64,000 nt of DNA from the NCBI GenBank assembly GCA_937898625.1, contig CALEJF010000042.1, forward strand, positions 1-64,000. Reading direction: 5' to 3'. The notes beneath the pieces are model-generated. The model saw nothing but the letters and a program-made list of their open reading frames with translations, was not told the DNA's origin and ran no database searches. How positions within the stretch are numbered: position 1 is the stretch's first letter; each line of letters starts with the position of its first letter. Source of the stretch: an uncultured Clostridia bacterium (GTDB taxonomy: Bacteria > Bacillota > Clostridia > Oscillospirales > Acutalibacteraceae). This document shows positions 34,689 through 43,095 of this stretch, one piece after another. Made by a program: the position numbers and the translations under genes.

Positions 34689-35741
34689 TTAAAGCTGTTC
34701 CTCTTTATTCTTTATCCGCTTTACTGTCCTGATTGTAAAATAAATGTTTACTGATGATAATACAACCAGGCCTACTGATGAAAGTATAAGTATTATAAAT
34801 GACTCTGAAATATTCTTTTCAAAATCTTCAAACGCATCTATAGGTGCATATGCATTATAATTTTGCTGTATCAGTGTTGAGGATACCGAATTTACATAAC
34901 TTAATCTGTCAACACAAATATAAATACCCTCCGTAGAAATTACCCCTTTATACTTGTCTAAGTCCTTGTCGCTGTTTATTTCGCTCTCAACCAATACTGA
35001 TGCAATATTGTAAAATGTATCCATAGTAACAAAGCACATAGGGTCTTCTAATGCACTTGGAGTCATATTTTCTCTTTTTATTGTTGCAATAAGTGATTTG
35101 TCAGAAATCCCTTTTTCTGCCTTGAAAGTCATTTTTTCAAGTTTATCCGAAACAAACCCTCCATCAACAATTTTTGTTACAGAAATCTGAAACTCTATTT
35201 GGTTATATTCCTCATTATTAAAGTATACTGTGTCATCTTCCATTTTGTCCAATCCCACAAACGAACTGTATTCTTTGGGAATTGCAAATATATTAACAGG
35301 CCTTCCATTTAAAAAGAGTCCTCCATTCACACCGTACACATGAATAACCTCCATGCTTTGAGCGGGATACTTTTGAGATATTATCTGTTTTATTGTTTCG
35401 GCATCTGTAGAGTCAACTATACGAGGTCCGTCTGATTCCACATGATAATTAATATAAACCGTGCGACTTGCCTCATTTTCCATTGTATCTTTTTCATATT
35501 GAAAATAATCTTCCGAGTACATAAGTCCTGCAACACCAGTTACAGTTATTGCAACAGATACTAAAAATACAACTAATACATAAACTATTTTATACGGTTC
35601 AATCATCTGCCTGGGTTTTTCACAACTACTATCAAGAGCTTTGTTAATATTTTTCTTATATATCTGGAAGTAAACAAAAACCATTAAACATAACAGCAAT
35701 ACTACAAATACCGTTACAACTGCAAATAGTGAAATTTTCAT
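34689..35741 (-). CDS. MacB-like membrane protein (one large extracytoplasmic domain)
   Basis: The 350 residues have two N-terminal membrane spans (LFAVVTVFVVLLLCLMVFVYF; VYVLVVFLVSVAITVTGVAGL), an extracytoplasmic domain of about 230 residues and a C-terminal span (FIILILSSVGLVVLSSVNIYF). The layout recalls the periplasmic-core part of MacB/FtsX-type permeases but is incomplete, so it may be a regulator of the exporter and not a permease. It begins 14 bp after a LytTR regulator gene, suggesting one transcript. Confidence 0.55.
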   Translation of the reverse strand: MKISLFAVVTVFVVLLLCLMVFVYFQIYKKNINKALDSSCEKPRQMIEPYKIVYVLVVFLVSVAITVTGVAGLMYSEDYFQYEKDTMENEASRTVYINYHVESDGPRIVDSTDAETIKQIISQKYPAQSMEVIHVYGVNGGLFLNGRPVNIFAIPKEYSSFVGLDKMEDDTVYFNNEEYNQIEFQISVTKIVDGGFVSDKLEKMTFKAEKGISDKSLIATIKRENMTPSALEDPMCFVTMDTFYNIASVLVESEINSDKDLDKYKGVISTEGIYICVDRLSYVNSVSSTLIQQNYNAYAPIDAFEDFEKNISESFIILILSSVGLVVLSSVNIYFTIRTVKRIKNKEEQL

Positions 35742-35755
35742 ATTCTACATCTCCT

Positions 35756-36208
35756 CTAAATCTTAAATATTTCTTTAAAAGAATGATAGTAACTTCTGGT
35801 TACATCAACGCGGGACTCATTAGAGAGTGTTAAAATGAATTTCATTGAAAGAGTTGGCGTTATTTTCTTTATGTGCTTTTTGGAAACTATAACGCTATTG
35901 CTTATACGTAGAAAATCCGTTTTGTTAAGCTGTTCCGAAAGCTTGTAAAGTCGCTCATTTGCATAATATACGGCATTACCAGTAATAACATTTATCATAT
36001 GCCCATACGATTCAATGTAAACTATATCATCACATGAAACGATAACTCGTTCATTTGTTGAAGTATCTTTAACGACAAGTTTTTCAGCAAATCCGTTAAC
36101 CTTACTTAAAACAAGTTCGGCAGAATCATCAGGCTCTATTCCGTGCTGAATCAGTTCATTATGAATTCTTTCGTAATCTCCGTCATTGATATTAAGTCTG
36201 ATTTTCAT
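35756..36208 (-). CDS. LytTR-domain transcriptional regulator (first copy)
   Basis: The 150-residue protein consists of a short N-terminal part and a LytTR DNA-binding domain (DDIVYIESYGHMINV, DFLRISNSVIVSKKHIKKI, TRSYYHSFKEIF). There is no receiver domain. The ATG at 36208 has AGGAGGGG upstream. The paralogue at 36844-37281 has the same organisation, and both lie near DUF3021 and ABC-2 genes, a common gene set in Firmicutes. Confidence 0.9.
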   Translation of the reverse strand: MKIRLNINDGDYERIHNELIQHGIEPDDSAELVLSKVNGFAEKLVVKDTSTNERVIVSCDDIVYIESYGHMINVITGNAVYYANERLYKLSEQLNKTDFLRISNSVIVSKKHIKKITPTLSMKFILTLSNESRVDVTRSYYHSFKEIFKI

Positions 36209-36406
36209 TTTAACCCCTCCTCTTACCGGTTGATGCAATTATAGGCTAAAAAGATTTTTTGTTCAACCATATTTGCATACTTTACACATATACGTTCATA
36301 AATTACAGTAAAAGCCCTTGCACAATACTTTCATATATAGTCTACAAAATATTGTTTTGTTAGGTCAAAAATGAAAATTTTACAATGAAGTATATAATAA
36401 ACCTTT

Positions 36407-36841
36407 TTATTTTTCCTTCGAGTCAAGACGGTCCTTTAATGCGGTATTTATCTGATTAGCCTCTCTTTTAAGAGAAATATAAAACATCATAAATGAAAAT
36501 GCATAAACAAATACTACACAAACAAGCATTAAAGCAATCTCTTTAGGCACGGGACGAACCCATTCAAAAAGAATACCCAAACCAACCATTGAAACACTTA
36601 CAAAAACATAGTGGCACACCAAAGCAAGAATCATCGATTTATTGGTGGAATACTCCCGATGCATTACTGCGGTTGTAATAAGTGACATAATTGCTCCCAC
36701 TATTGGAATCTCTGCCACTGAATATACTGCTACCATCTCATACCCAACCACCATTGTATATGCGGCAAATGCAATCGCAGTTCCGGTTGTTATATATGTA
36801 AACATTTTAAGAAATTCACTTATAGTTCTCACATTATTCAC
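36407..36841 (-). CDS. DUF3021 membrane protein
   Basis: This 144-residue protein with four membrane spans belongs to DUF3021, a family that nearly always sits beside a LytTR regulator and is thought to modulate it. It starts 2 bp after the LytTR gene at 36844, so the two are translationally coupled. The function of the pair is not established. Confidence 0.85.
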   Translation of the reverse strand: MNNVRTISEFLKMFTYITTGTAIAFAAYTMVVGYEMVAVYSVAEIPIVGAIMSLITTAVMHREYSTNKSMILALVCHYVFVSVSMVGLGILFEWVRPVPKEIALMLVCVVFVYAFSFMMFYISLKREANQINTALKDRLDSKEK

Positions 36842-36843
36842 TC

Positions 36844-37281
36844 CTATATTCCTAATGATTTTTTTAACGCCGGTACATACTGTCTTGAAATTATTATTTT
36901 TTCTTCATTTTGAAGATAGGCTTCCAGTCTGCAATTCAGCATAGGTGAGACCGATTTTATTCTGTCAAGATTTACAATTACGGATTTTGATATTCTGATG
37001 AAATCCCTATTAGATAATGTTTTTTCAAGTTCATACAATTTAAGTTTTACTTCATATACCTGTTTTTCACAGCATGCAAATACTCTGTTATCTACAGATT
37101 CAAAATAATAAATATCCTTAGGCGAAAGTTTTATAATTTCTCTTTGCTGATATGCAGTAATTCCATCTCTTCGTTCTTTAAATCTATGAATGAGATGCAT
37201 CAAATCCTCATCCACTCTATGGCATCTTATTATGATTTCATCTTCTTCATTTGGTTTTGGTGTTTCAACAGTTATCCTCAT
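36844..37281 (-). CDS. LytTR-domain transcriptional regulator (second copy)
   Basis: The 145-residue protein has a LytTR domain (KDIYYFESVDNRVFACCE, DFIRISKSVIVNLDRIKSV, SRQYVPALKKSL). The ATG at 37281 overlaps the stop of the ABC permease by 4 bp and follows AGAGG; the longer frame begins inside that gene. The operon order is ABC ATPase - permease - LytTR - DUF3021. A direct repeat that looks like a LytTR site lies upstream of the ATPase gene (39143-39172), pointing to autoregulation. Confidence 0.9.
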   Translation of the reverse strand: MRITVETPKPNEEDEIIIRCHRVDEDLMHLIHRFKERRDGITAYQQREIIKLSPKDIYYFESVDNRVFACCEKQVYEVKLKLYELEKTLSNRDFIRISKSVIVNLDRIKSVSPMLNCRLEAYLQNEEKIIISRQYVPALKKSLGI

Positions 37282-38192
37282 TTTGCACTTTTCCTCTTTC
37301 CTAATTCTAAAACGAACATACCCAATGTAAGACATATAATTCCAGAAACAAGTAGAATCACACAACAAACCAAAGGTGTAACACTTTGTTCAAATAAACT
37401 TATGCTTATTCCCATTGTTTCTTTATAAACACCCGATATTTCTTTCGGTACACCACAAAACAGTATATCAAAAATATCCTCACAAATGACATTTCTAAAC
37501 ATAGAGGTACTATAAATAACAGGTGTGCTTTTAACCACTTTTTGAAGTATCGGCGAAAGCTGACCTACAGGCATATATGTTCCGCCGAAAAAACCTACCA
37601 TCGCGCCAATTACCGTGCCAAATCCACTCCAGGCACTTTCTGTCTTTACAAGTGTTGCAAACAAATACATTATAGCAGAATATGAAAAAGAATTTAATAC
37701 TATCATTGATAAAACCTTTATATGTGCAATAAGCGATAATACTTCCGCACCTCTTACCACAAAGTACACTTCTGCTATGGCAAATGTAAGAAAACATATT
37801 ATGATTGATGCCAAGCAAGTTGATGTTATGTATGAAAGTGCAATAATTATCCTTTTTACAGGCGAGGTGTAAATTGCATCACTACGTTTGCTATTCTTAT
37901 CTTTTATCATAGCAGAATATGACGACAATGTAACCATAACTGCGTTATTGGGGATTATTCCGCCGATTGTCCACGCCAAAATCAATAAAAATGAATTAGT
38001 TGCATCTTGTGAAGCATTTCTATTTGGCAGTTGTGAAAGTTTATCTGTAAGCATATCAATATTGATATCCCCCAAAAAGAATATCATAAGACATAAAACC
38101 ACCAACATTGATAATAACGAGAAAAAAACAACACCCTTATCTCGCAGGTATATCAATAAATTCCTTTTAACCAATTGCATATACTGTATCAT
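37278..38192 (-). CDS. ABC-2 type transporter permease
   Basis: The 304-residue membrane protein has six spans in the ABC-2 pattern (GVVFFSLLSMLVVLCLMIFFL, TIGGIIPNNAVMVTL, ITSTCLASIIICFLTFAIA, SMIVLNSFSYSAIMYLFATL, GTVIGAMVGFFGGTYMP, and a C-terminal span). It overlaps the ATPase gene by 4 bp and is its partner. Such pairs export drugs, peptides or lipids; the substrate is unknown. Confidence 0.9.
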   Translation of the reverse strand: MIQYMQLVKRNLLIYLRDKGVVFFSLLSMLVVLCLMIFFLGDINIDMLTDKLSQLPNRNASQDATNSFLLILAWTIGGIIPNNAVMVTLSSYSAMIKDKNSKRSDAIYTSPVKRIIIALSYITSTCLASIIICFLTFAIAEVYFVVRGAEVLSLIAHIKVLSMIVLNSFSYSAIMYLFATLVKTESAWSGFGTVIGAMVGFFGGTYMPVGQLSPILQKVVKSTPVIYSTSMFRNVICEDIFDILFCGVPKEISGVYKETMGISISLFEQSVTPLVCCVILLVSGIICLTLGMFVLELGKRKSAK

Positions 38193-39079
38193 AACAATCC
38201 TCCTGTCGCATTTAAAAACACATCATCAAGGGTTCCCTGAATTACTTCAAACCCGGTAAATTTGCCTTTTATTGAATCAAGTATCTCCAATGCATCATTT
38301 GTTTTATAAAGTTTTACAACTACTTGATTTCCTTGTCTGCTATATTCAAGGTTTTTCAACTGACACTCGAGGTTCTCCGTTGTGTAAATCTTTAAACAGT
38401 CAAATGCATATTGGTCTTTAAGTTCACACGGAGTACCTGTTGCAATAATTTCTCCCTTATCAATAATAATTATTTTATCAGCTTGTGCTGCCTCTTCCAT
38501 ATAATGAGTAGTAAGGAAAACCGTCATATCTGTTTTTTCACGCATCATTTTTATTGTATTCCAGACTTCAACACGAGCTGCAGGGTCAAGACCTGTTGTT
38601 GGCTCATCGAGAAAAAGAATTTGTGGTGTATGCATAAGTGCTGCCACTATTTCGCACCGTCTTTTTTGTCCACCTGACAAATATTTATATTTTTTCCTGA
38701 GTATTGATTCAATTCCAAAGGTTTTGCTTAAATCATAAGCTTTTTCTTGTGCTTGTTTTTTCGAAACACCATGGAGTACACCTCTGCAAACAAGATTTTC
38801 ATCAACTGTCAGCAAATCATCAAGGACATTTTCCTGATATACTACACCTATATTTTTTCTTATCTGTGTACCTTGAGATAAATCGTATCCGCAAATTTTA
38901 ACATCGCCACTTGTTTTTGCAAGTAATGTTGACATTATATTTATTGTAGTTGATTTTCCTGCTCCGTTTACACCTAAAAAACCAATAAAACTGCCCTTCT
39001 CTACGGAAAAAGAAATATTATTTACTGCCAGAAAATCTCCGTACATTTTAGTAAGATTATTTATTTCAATAGACTTCAT
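38189..39079 (-). CDS. ABC transporter ATP-binding protein
   Basis: The 296-residue ATPase has Walker A GVNGAGKST (36-44), signature LSGGQKRR, Walker B ILFLDEPTTGLD and H-loop TTHYMEEA. A C-terminal extension is typical of DrrA-like subunits of ABC-2 exporters. It is the first gene of the operon with the permease, LytTR and DUF3021. A GGGGG ribosome binding site precedes the ATG. Confidence 0.95.
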   Translation of the reverse strand: MKSIEINNLTKMYGDFLAVNNISFSVEKGSFIGFLGVNGAGKSTTINIMSTLLAKTSGDVKICGYDLSQGTQIRKNIGVVYQENVLDDLLTVDENLVCRGVLHGVSKKQAQEKAYDLSKTFGIESILRKKYKYLSGGQKRRCEIVAALMHTPQILFLDEPTTGLDPAARVEVWNTIKMMREKTDMTVFLTTHYMEEAAQADKIIIIDKGEIIATGTPCELKDQYAFDCLKIYTTENLECQLKNLEYSRQGNQVVVKLYKTNDALEILDSIKGKFTGFEVIQGTLDDVFLNATGGLL

Positions 39080-39142
39080 TTCTATCGCCCCCTATGAATA
39101 CACTTTAACAAGCATTTGTTTATTTTACAATACCTATAGGCA

Positions 39143-39172
39143 TAAGTTGCATTTTTACAATGCTAAGTTGCA
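39143..39172 (-). promoter_or_regulatory. candidate LytTR binding site
   Basis: TAAGTTGCA (39143-39151) is repeated exactly after 12 bp (39164-39172), the spacing used by LytTR regulators (two 9-bp direct repeats). It lies 64 bp upstream of the ABC ATPase start, whose operon encodes a LytTR protein. Confidence 0.65.
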
Positions 39173-39183
39173 CAACAAAAAAC

Positions 39184-39212
39184 AGCGTACAGGGAATCCA
39201 CCTCCGTACGCT
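39184..39212. terminator. terminator downstream of the MerR gene
   Basis: AGCGTAC pairs with GTACGCT across a 15-nt loop; runs of T follow on both strands. It separates the MerR gene from the ABC operon. The 273-bp gap 39080-39352 holds this and the LytTR site; no gene is seen. Confidence 0.6.
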
Positions 39213-39352
39213 ATTTTTATTAGTGTTTATAATTTCTTTATTTTATTGATATAGTTTGAAATTCACATATTATTTTATGCATTTAACTTTAAAAAACCTT
39301 TGTTCTATGTTTAACACTAACCTCGAAGCAGAGAGTATTCCTTTCTGCTTTC

Positions 39353-40078
39353 TTATTGACAATAATACTCTATTGCTTTGCTTATAAATTCTGCTGTGCC
39401 GGCGGAGTGCTTGTCGATGTTGTTTTTAAATCTTTCATCGGCAACATACATCTGACCCAGACCTGCTAAAATCTCTTTTGTGCAGGTGTAAAAGTTTTCT
39501 GTAATGTAATTTTGCAATTTTTTCACAAGATTTTGACTTTCTTCCGAGTTGTAAGCTACACCACTATTCATACAAATTGCAAATTCTTCGAGGATGCTTT
39601 CCATTCCCTCGCCCAAAGCGTTGAAACTATCCTTTGAATATCCCTTACTTTTTTGCGAGTACTCTTTATAGGCTTCGGTATTGCCCCATTTTTCTTTCAC
39701 TTCGTTTTTGTAGTTTTCAATTTCTGTGTTATCAAATGCGTTCATAATGTTTTGTCCTTTCTTTGCACTATCTATGGCAGAAATCAGTTTTTCCAAGCGT
39801 TCTTTTTTAAGAATCAGGAGTTTTTTCTGCTCATCAAGTGCCTTTTGTTTGTCATAATCGGGAGATGATAGAATATCCATAATGCTTCTTAGAGAAAAAT
39901 CCAATTCACGATAAAACATAATCTGTTGCATTCTTTCAATGGAGTTTTCATCATAAAATCTATACCCAGTCCACTCGTCAACTTCGGCAGGAGTTAAAAG
40001 TCCTATTTCATCATAATAATGCAATGTGCGTACACTAACCCCTGTGAGTTTGGCAAACTCGTTTATTTGCAATTTCAT
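39353..40078 (-). CDS. MerR-family regulator with TipAS domain
   Basis: The 241 residues start with the MerR winged helix (INEFAKLTGVSVRTLHYYDEIGLL, TGYRFYDENSIERMQQI) and a coiled dimerisation helix. A C-terminal TipAS-type domain follows (NEVKEKWGNTEAYKEYSQKS...FYTCTKEILAGLGQMYVAD). TipAS domains bind thiopeptides or other antimicrobial peptides. The ATG at 40078 has GAGGTGA upstream. The promoter has the 19-bp spacer typical of MerR-controlled genes, so it probably controls itself. Confidence 0.9.
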   Translation of the reverse strand: MKLQINEFAKLTGVSVRTLHYYDEIGLLTPAEVDEWTGYRFYDENSIERMQQIMFYRELDFSLRSIMDILSSPDYDKQKALDEQKKLLILKKERLEKLISAIDSAKKGQNIMNAFDNTEIENYKNEVKEKWGNTEAYKEYSQKSKGYSKDSFNALGEGMESILEEFAICMNSGVAYNSEESQNLVKKLQNYITENFYTCTKEILAGLGQMYVADERFKNNIDKHSAGTAEFISKAIEYYCQ

Positions 40079-40098
40079 TAAATCACCTCGCATATAGG

Positions 40099-40129
40099 AA
40101 TATACACTATGACGCAACGACAGAGTCAA
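40099..40129 (-). promoter_or_regulatory. MerR-type promoter with 19-bp spacer
   Basis: On the minus strand TTGACT (40124-40129) and TATATT (40099-40104) are 19 bp apart. That is too long for unaided RNA polymerase and is the hallmark of MerR activation. GAC-N11-GTC dyad sequence lies in the spacer. Confidence 0.7.
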
Positions 40130-40189
40130 GCAAAAATTTATATTTCTTTTTTTATTATATCACCTTCAAAATTTTATTCAATCTGTATA

Positions 40190-40218
40190 TTTACAGTAAC
40201 CATATTCTGTGCTATAAT
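40190..40218 (+). promoter_or_regulatory. predicted promoter of the YdjC-type gene
   Basis: TTTACA (40190-40195), 17 bp, TATAAT (40213-40218), about 50 bp before the ATG at 40269. Confidence 0.65.
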
Positions 40219-40268
40219 CAAATCATTACAAAGAGATATTTATTCTCTAATTTTTTGGGGGTATTATT

Positions 40269-41141
40269 ATGGCAAAGTATCTTATGATAAATGCCGATGA
40301 CTTTGGCATGTGTCACAGTGCCAATGAAGCAATTTTTGAACTTTTTAAGTTGGGCAGACTTAAATCATCAACTGTTATGATGCCTTGTCCTGCTGCAAAA
40401 GAAGCTGTTGACTTTTCAATTGAGCACCCTGAATATGCAATTGGTGTTCACCTTACAACAACTGCTGAATGGGATACATATCGTTGGAAAGCACTTACAA
40501 ATGGTCCAAGTCTTCACGATAAGGAAGGATATATGTGGCGCAGTGGTGAAGAGGCTGACAAATACGGCAAATATGACGAAATTGAAGCAGAAATCCGTGC
40601 ACAGATTGACCTTGCTCACAAATGGGGTATGAAACCATCCCATGTTGACAATCACATGGGTTCATTATATGGACATCTTACAGGCAGATTTTCACTTCTC
40701 AAACTTACACTCCGTGTATGTGGTGATTACGGTTACGCATTCCGTATGTTCACATCAGCTGACAAGCGTGTTACTCCAAGAGGAGCACCATACCCACTCT
40801 GGTCTGCTTGTACTCTCCTTTCAAGAACTTGGGGTAAGAAATACAATGTAATTATGCCTGATTATCTTCTTTTCCCTGACTGGGATGTAATGCCAACAGA
40901 TTCTTATGAAAGCTACAGAAAGAAAATTCTTGATATCTGGTGTAACATTCCTGACGGAATTACAGAAACTTATGTTCATCCTGCACTTGAAACAGATGAA
41001 CTTAAAGAAATTGTTCCACTCTGGGAACAGAGAGTTTGGGAATATCAGGTTATCAAAGACCCTGAAACTGAAAAATACCTCAACGCTCACGGTGTTGAAC
41101 TTATTAGCTACAGAGATATTATCAGAATGAAAAGCAAATAA
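40269..41141 (+). CDS. YdjC/ChbG-family carbohydrate deacetylase
   Basis: ChbG-type enzymes remove N-acetyl groups from chito-oligosaccharides and related sugars. The 290 residues contain the metal/catalytic motifs NADDFGMCHSAN (8-19), IGVHLTT and HVDNHMGSLYG, all intact. It is cytoplasmic, with no signal peptide. It is followed by a terminator and then an esterase and kinase on the same strand. The substrate is unknown. Confidence 0.9.
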   Translation: MAKYLMINADDFGMCHSANEAIFELFKLGRLKSSTVMMPCPAAKEAVDFSIEHPEYAIGVHLTTTAEWDTYRWKALTNGPSLHDKEGYMWRSGEEADKYGKYDEIEAEIRAQIDLAHKWGMKPSHVDNHMGSLYGHLTGRFSLLKLTLRVCGDYGYAFRMFTSADKRVTPRGAPYPLWSACTLLSRTWGKKYNVIMPDYLLFPDWDVMPTDSYESYRKKILDIWCNIPDGITETYVHPALETDELKEIVPLWEQRVWEYQVIKDPETEKYLNAHGVELISYRDIIRMKSK

Positions 41142-41152
41142 TAAATAAGCAT

Positions 41153-41181
41153 AAACCCAAGGCAAAATCCGTCTTGGGTTT
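41153..41181 (+). terminator. rho-independent terminator
   Basis: AAACCCAAG pairs with CTTGGGTTT, followed by TTATTTCTTC, 11 bp after the YdjC-type gene stop. Confidence 0.75.
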
Positions 41182-41208
41182 TATTTCTTCTTGAAAAGTG
41201 GTGAGAAT

Positions 41209-42150
41209 ATGCAATCTATAATATCCCGTGTTTTATGTACTTGTTTGCGTGGTGTTTTTCATTCTCCTTTTGTTGACAATACCAACATCTCCAACAAAGC
41301 AGGAAAAAAGACAAAAAATGTTAAGTCCCACTATAAACCCTCAAAAGATTTTACATTTGAAAGACACAAATCCGTCAACTGCTATTATGAAATATTAAAA
41401 AGCAAAAACTGCAACACAGAAAAGGTTATCCTTATGTTGCACGGTGGCAGTTTCAAGGTAAAACTTATTGATATGTATCGCAAACTTGCTGAAAAATACA
41501 GTAATCTTCTTGACGGTGCAACTGTTGTAAATGTTGATTATCGAACTTTTCCACAGTATGAACATCCTGCACAGTTATATGATGCAAAAGATGTTTATCT
41601 TGAACTTTTAGAAAAGGGAATTAAGCCCGAAAATGTAATTTTTATTGGTGACAGTGCAGGGGCAAATCTTGCAGTTACTACCGCATTATGGTTGCGTGAT
41701 AATTCTTATCCCTTACCATCGCAGATTGTGTGTTTCTCCCTTTGGGCAGATATGACATCAAGTGGTGAATCAAGAGTAAAAAATGCTTATCTTGACCCAA
41801 TTGGTGGAATTGCAAAACACAAGTCCATTGAGGAAAATTGGGACTATCTCCACAGAATTTCTGCCTATGCAGTAAACATTGACCGTAAAAGCCCTTATGT
41901 TTCTCCTATTTTTGCAGATTTCAAGGATTTTCCTCCCACAACTCTTGTGTGTGGTGGTGCAGAAATGGATGAAAGTGACAACGACAGAGTTTTCAAAAAA
42001 ATGAAAGCATCGGATGTGGATGTTGAGCTTTATAAATATGATGGTATGTTTCACTGTTTTCAGTTAGTGTCTTTTTTACCCGAAAGTCGTGACGCATATA
42101 AAAAGGTATTTAACAGAATAAGGAGTATGGAAAATGAACTTGAACGATAA
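41209..42150 (+). CDS. alpha/beta hydrolase, HSL-type esterase
   Basis: The 313 residues have the HSL signature: oxyanion motif HGGSF, nucleophile GDSAGAN, acid VCGGAEMDESD and His in YDGMFHCFQ. The ATG at 41209 (GGTGAG upstream) is preferred to a TTG six codons earlier. The last 17 bp overlap the kinase gene, so the two are coupled. Likely a deacetylase or short-chain esterase. Confidence 0.88.
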   Translation: MQSIISRVLCTCLRGVFHSPFVDNTNISNKAGKKTKNVKSHYKPSKDFTFERHKSVNCYYEILKSKNCNTEKVILMLHGGSFKVKLIDMYRKLAEKYSNLLDGATVVNVDYRTFPQYEHPAQLYDAKDVYLELLEKGIKPENVIFIGDSAGANLAVTTALWLRDNSYPLPSQIVCFSLWADMTSSGESRVKNAYLDPIGGIAKHKSIEENWDYLHRISAYAVNIDRKSPYVSPIFADFKDFPPTTLVCGGAEMDESDNDRVFKKMKASDVDVELYKYDGMFHCFQLVSFLPESRDAYKKVFNRIRSMENELER

Positions 42151-43054
42151 ATTTTTACTTGAGCAGATACCAAGGATTGCTGAAAAGCAACTTAACACAC
42201 CAGTAAATGAACTTAAATTCATTGGTGGCGGTAGTTTTGGTAAGGTTTACAAAGCCACCAAAACAGATGGTGAAACCATAATTCTCAAAGCATACTATAT
42301 TAAAGGTATGGAAACAACAGAAGCACAGCAATTAAGAATTCTTGGTGAAAACACATCTGTTAAAATGCCAAAAGTTTATTTTACATATAGCGATGATGAA
42401 ATTGCCCTTTTATGTATGAGTTTTATTGAGGGCAAAAATGCACTTGACCCAACATTTTTATTTAAAAGCAAAGAGCAGAAGCAACACTTTGCCAGTGAGG
42501 TTGTTGATGGACTGTTGGAATGGCATAGTGTTAAAGGCGAGAAATTTGGTTACCTTGAAAACGCAATTTATGACAGTTGGAAGGACTTTTACATAGAAAA
42601 CAAAGTTTCCCGTGACCTTGCGGGACTTAAAAAGTTAATGGATGAGGGCAAATACAGTAGGAAAAACTACGATTTGCTTTGTCGTGGTCTTGATATCTTC
42701 AAGGAAATTGTTGACGAGCCTGAAAGTCCTGTGCTTATTCACGGTGACCTTAACATTATGAATATTATGGTTGACCCAAAGAATATGAAGCTGACAGGCT
42801 TTATTGACCCTTGTGGCTCAATGTGGGCAGACAGAGAATATGATTTATTCCAACTCCTCAATATGTGGGGAAATGCCTACAAACTATATGACACATACAA
42901 GGCAAGATGCAAAATGAGTGAGCATTGTGATTTCAAAGTTGCTTTCTACGGTGCTTTACACGAAAACTCAATGCGATTAAAAGGCGGACTGATTGTACCT
43001 GTTTGGGAAATACAGAATAACAACAGACTTAAAAATGCTATGAAAAAATATTAA
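42134..43054 (+). CDS. APH/fructosamine-kinase-like phosphotransferase
   Basis: The 306 residues have a kinase N-lobe (IGGGSFGKVYKATK), the catalytic loop HGDLNIMNIMVD and the metal-binding motif GFIDPCGSMWADREYDLFQL. This is the aminoglycoside-phosphotransferase / fructosamine-kinase fold. It overlaps the esterase gene and ends at a perfect 20-bp-stem terminator. The substrate is probably a sugar, sugar amine or amino alcohol; resistance is not implied. Confidence 0.85.
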   Translation: MNLNDKFLLEQIPRIAEKQLNTPVNELKFIGGGSFGKVYKATKTDGETIILKAYYIKGMETTEAQQLRILGENTSVKMPKVYFTYSDDEIALLCMSFIEGKNALDPTFLFKSKEQKQHFASEVVDGLLEWHSVKGEKFGYLENAIYDSWKDFYIENKVSRDLAGLKKLMDEGKYSRKNYDLLCRGLDIFKEIVDEPESPVLIHGDLNIMNIMVDPKNMKLTGFIDPCGSMWADREYDLFQLLNMWGNAYKLYDTYKARCKMSEHCDFKVAFYGALHENSMRLKGGLIVPVWEIQNNNRLKNAMKKY

Positions 43055-43095
43055 AAGAGAAACACCTCACGAAAATCGTGAGGTGTTTCTCTTTT
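43053..43095. terminator. strong bidirectional terminator
   Basis: A perfect 20-bp stem (AAAAGAGAAACACCTCACGA and its complement) with a 3-nt loop lies between convergent genes. It overlaps the stop codons on both strands. Confidence 0.9.

Noticed and set aside
42134..43054. Aminoglycoside resistance gene
   Set aside because: The kinase fold is shared with many metabolic kinases; the operon with an esterase does not suggest resistance.
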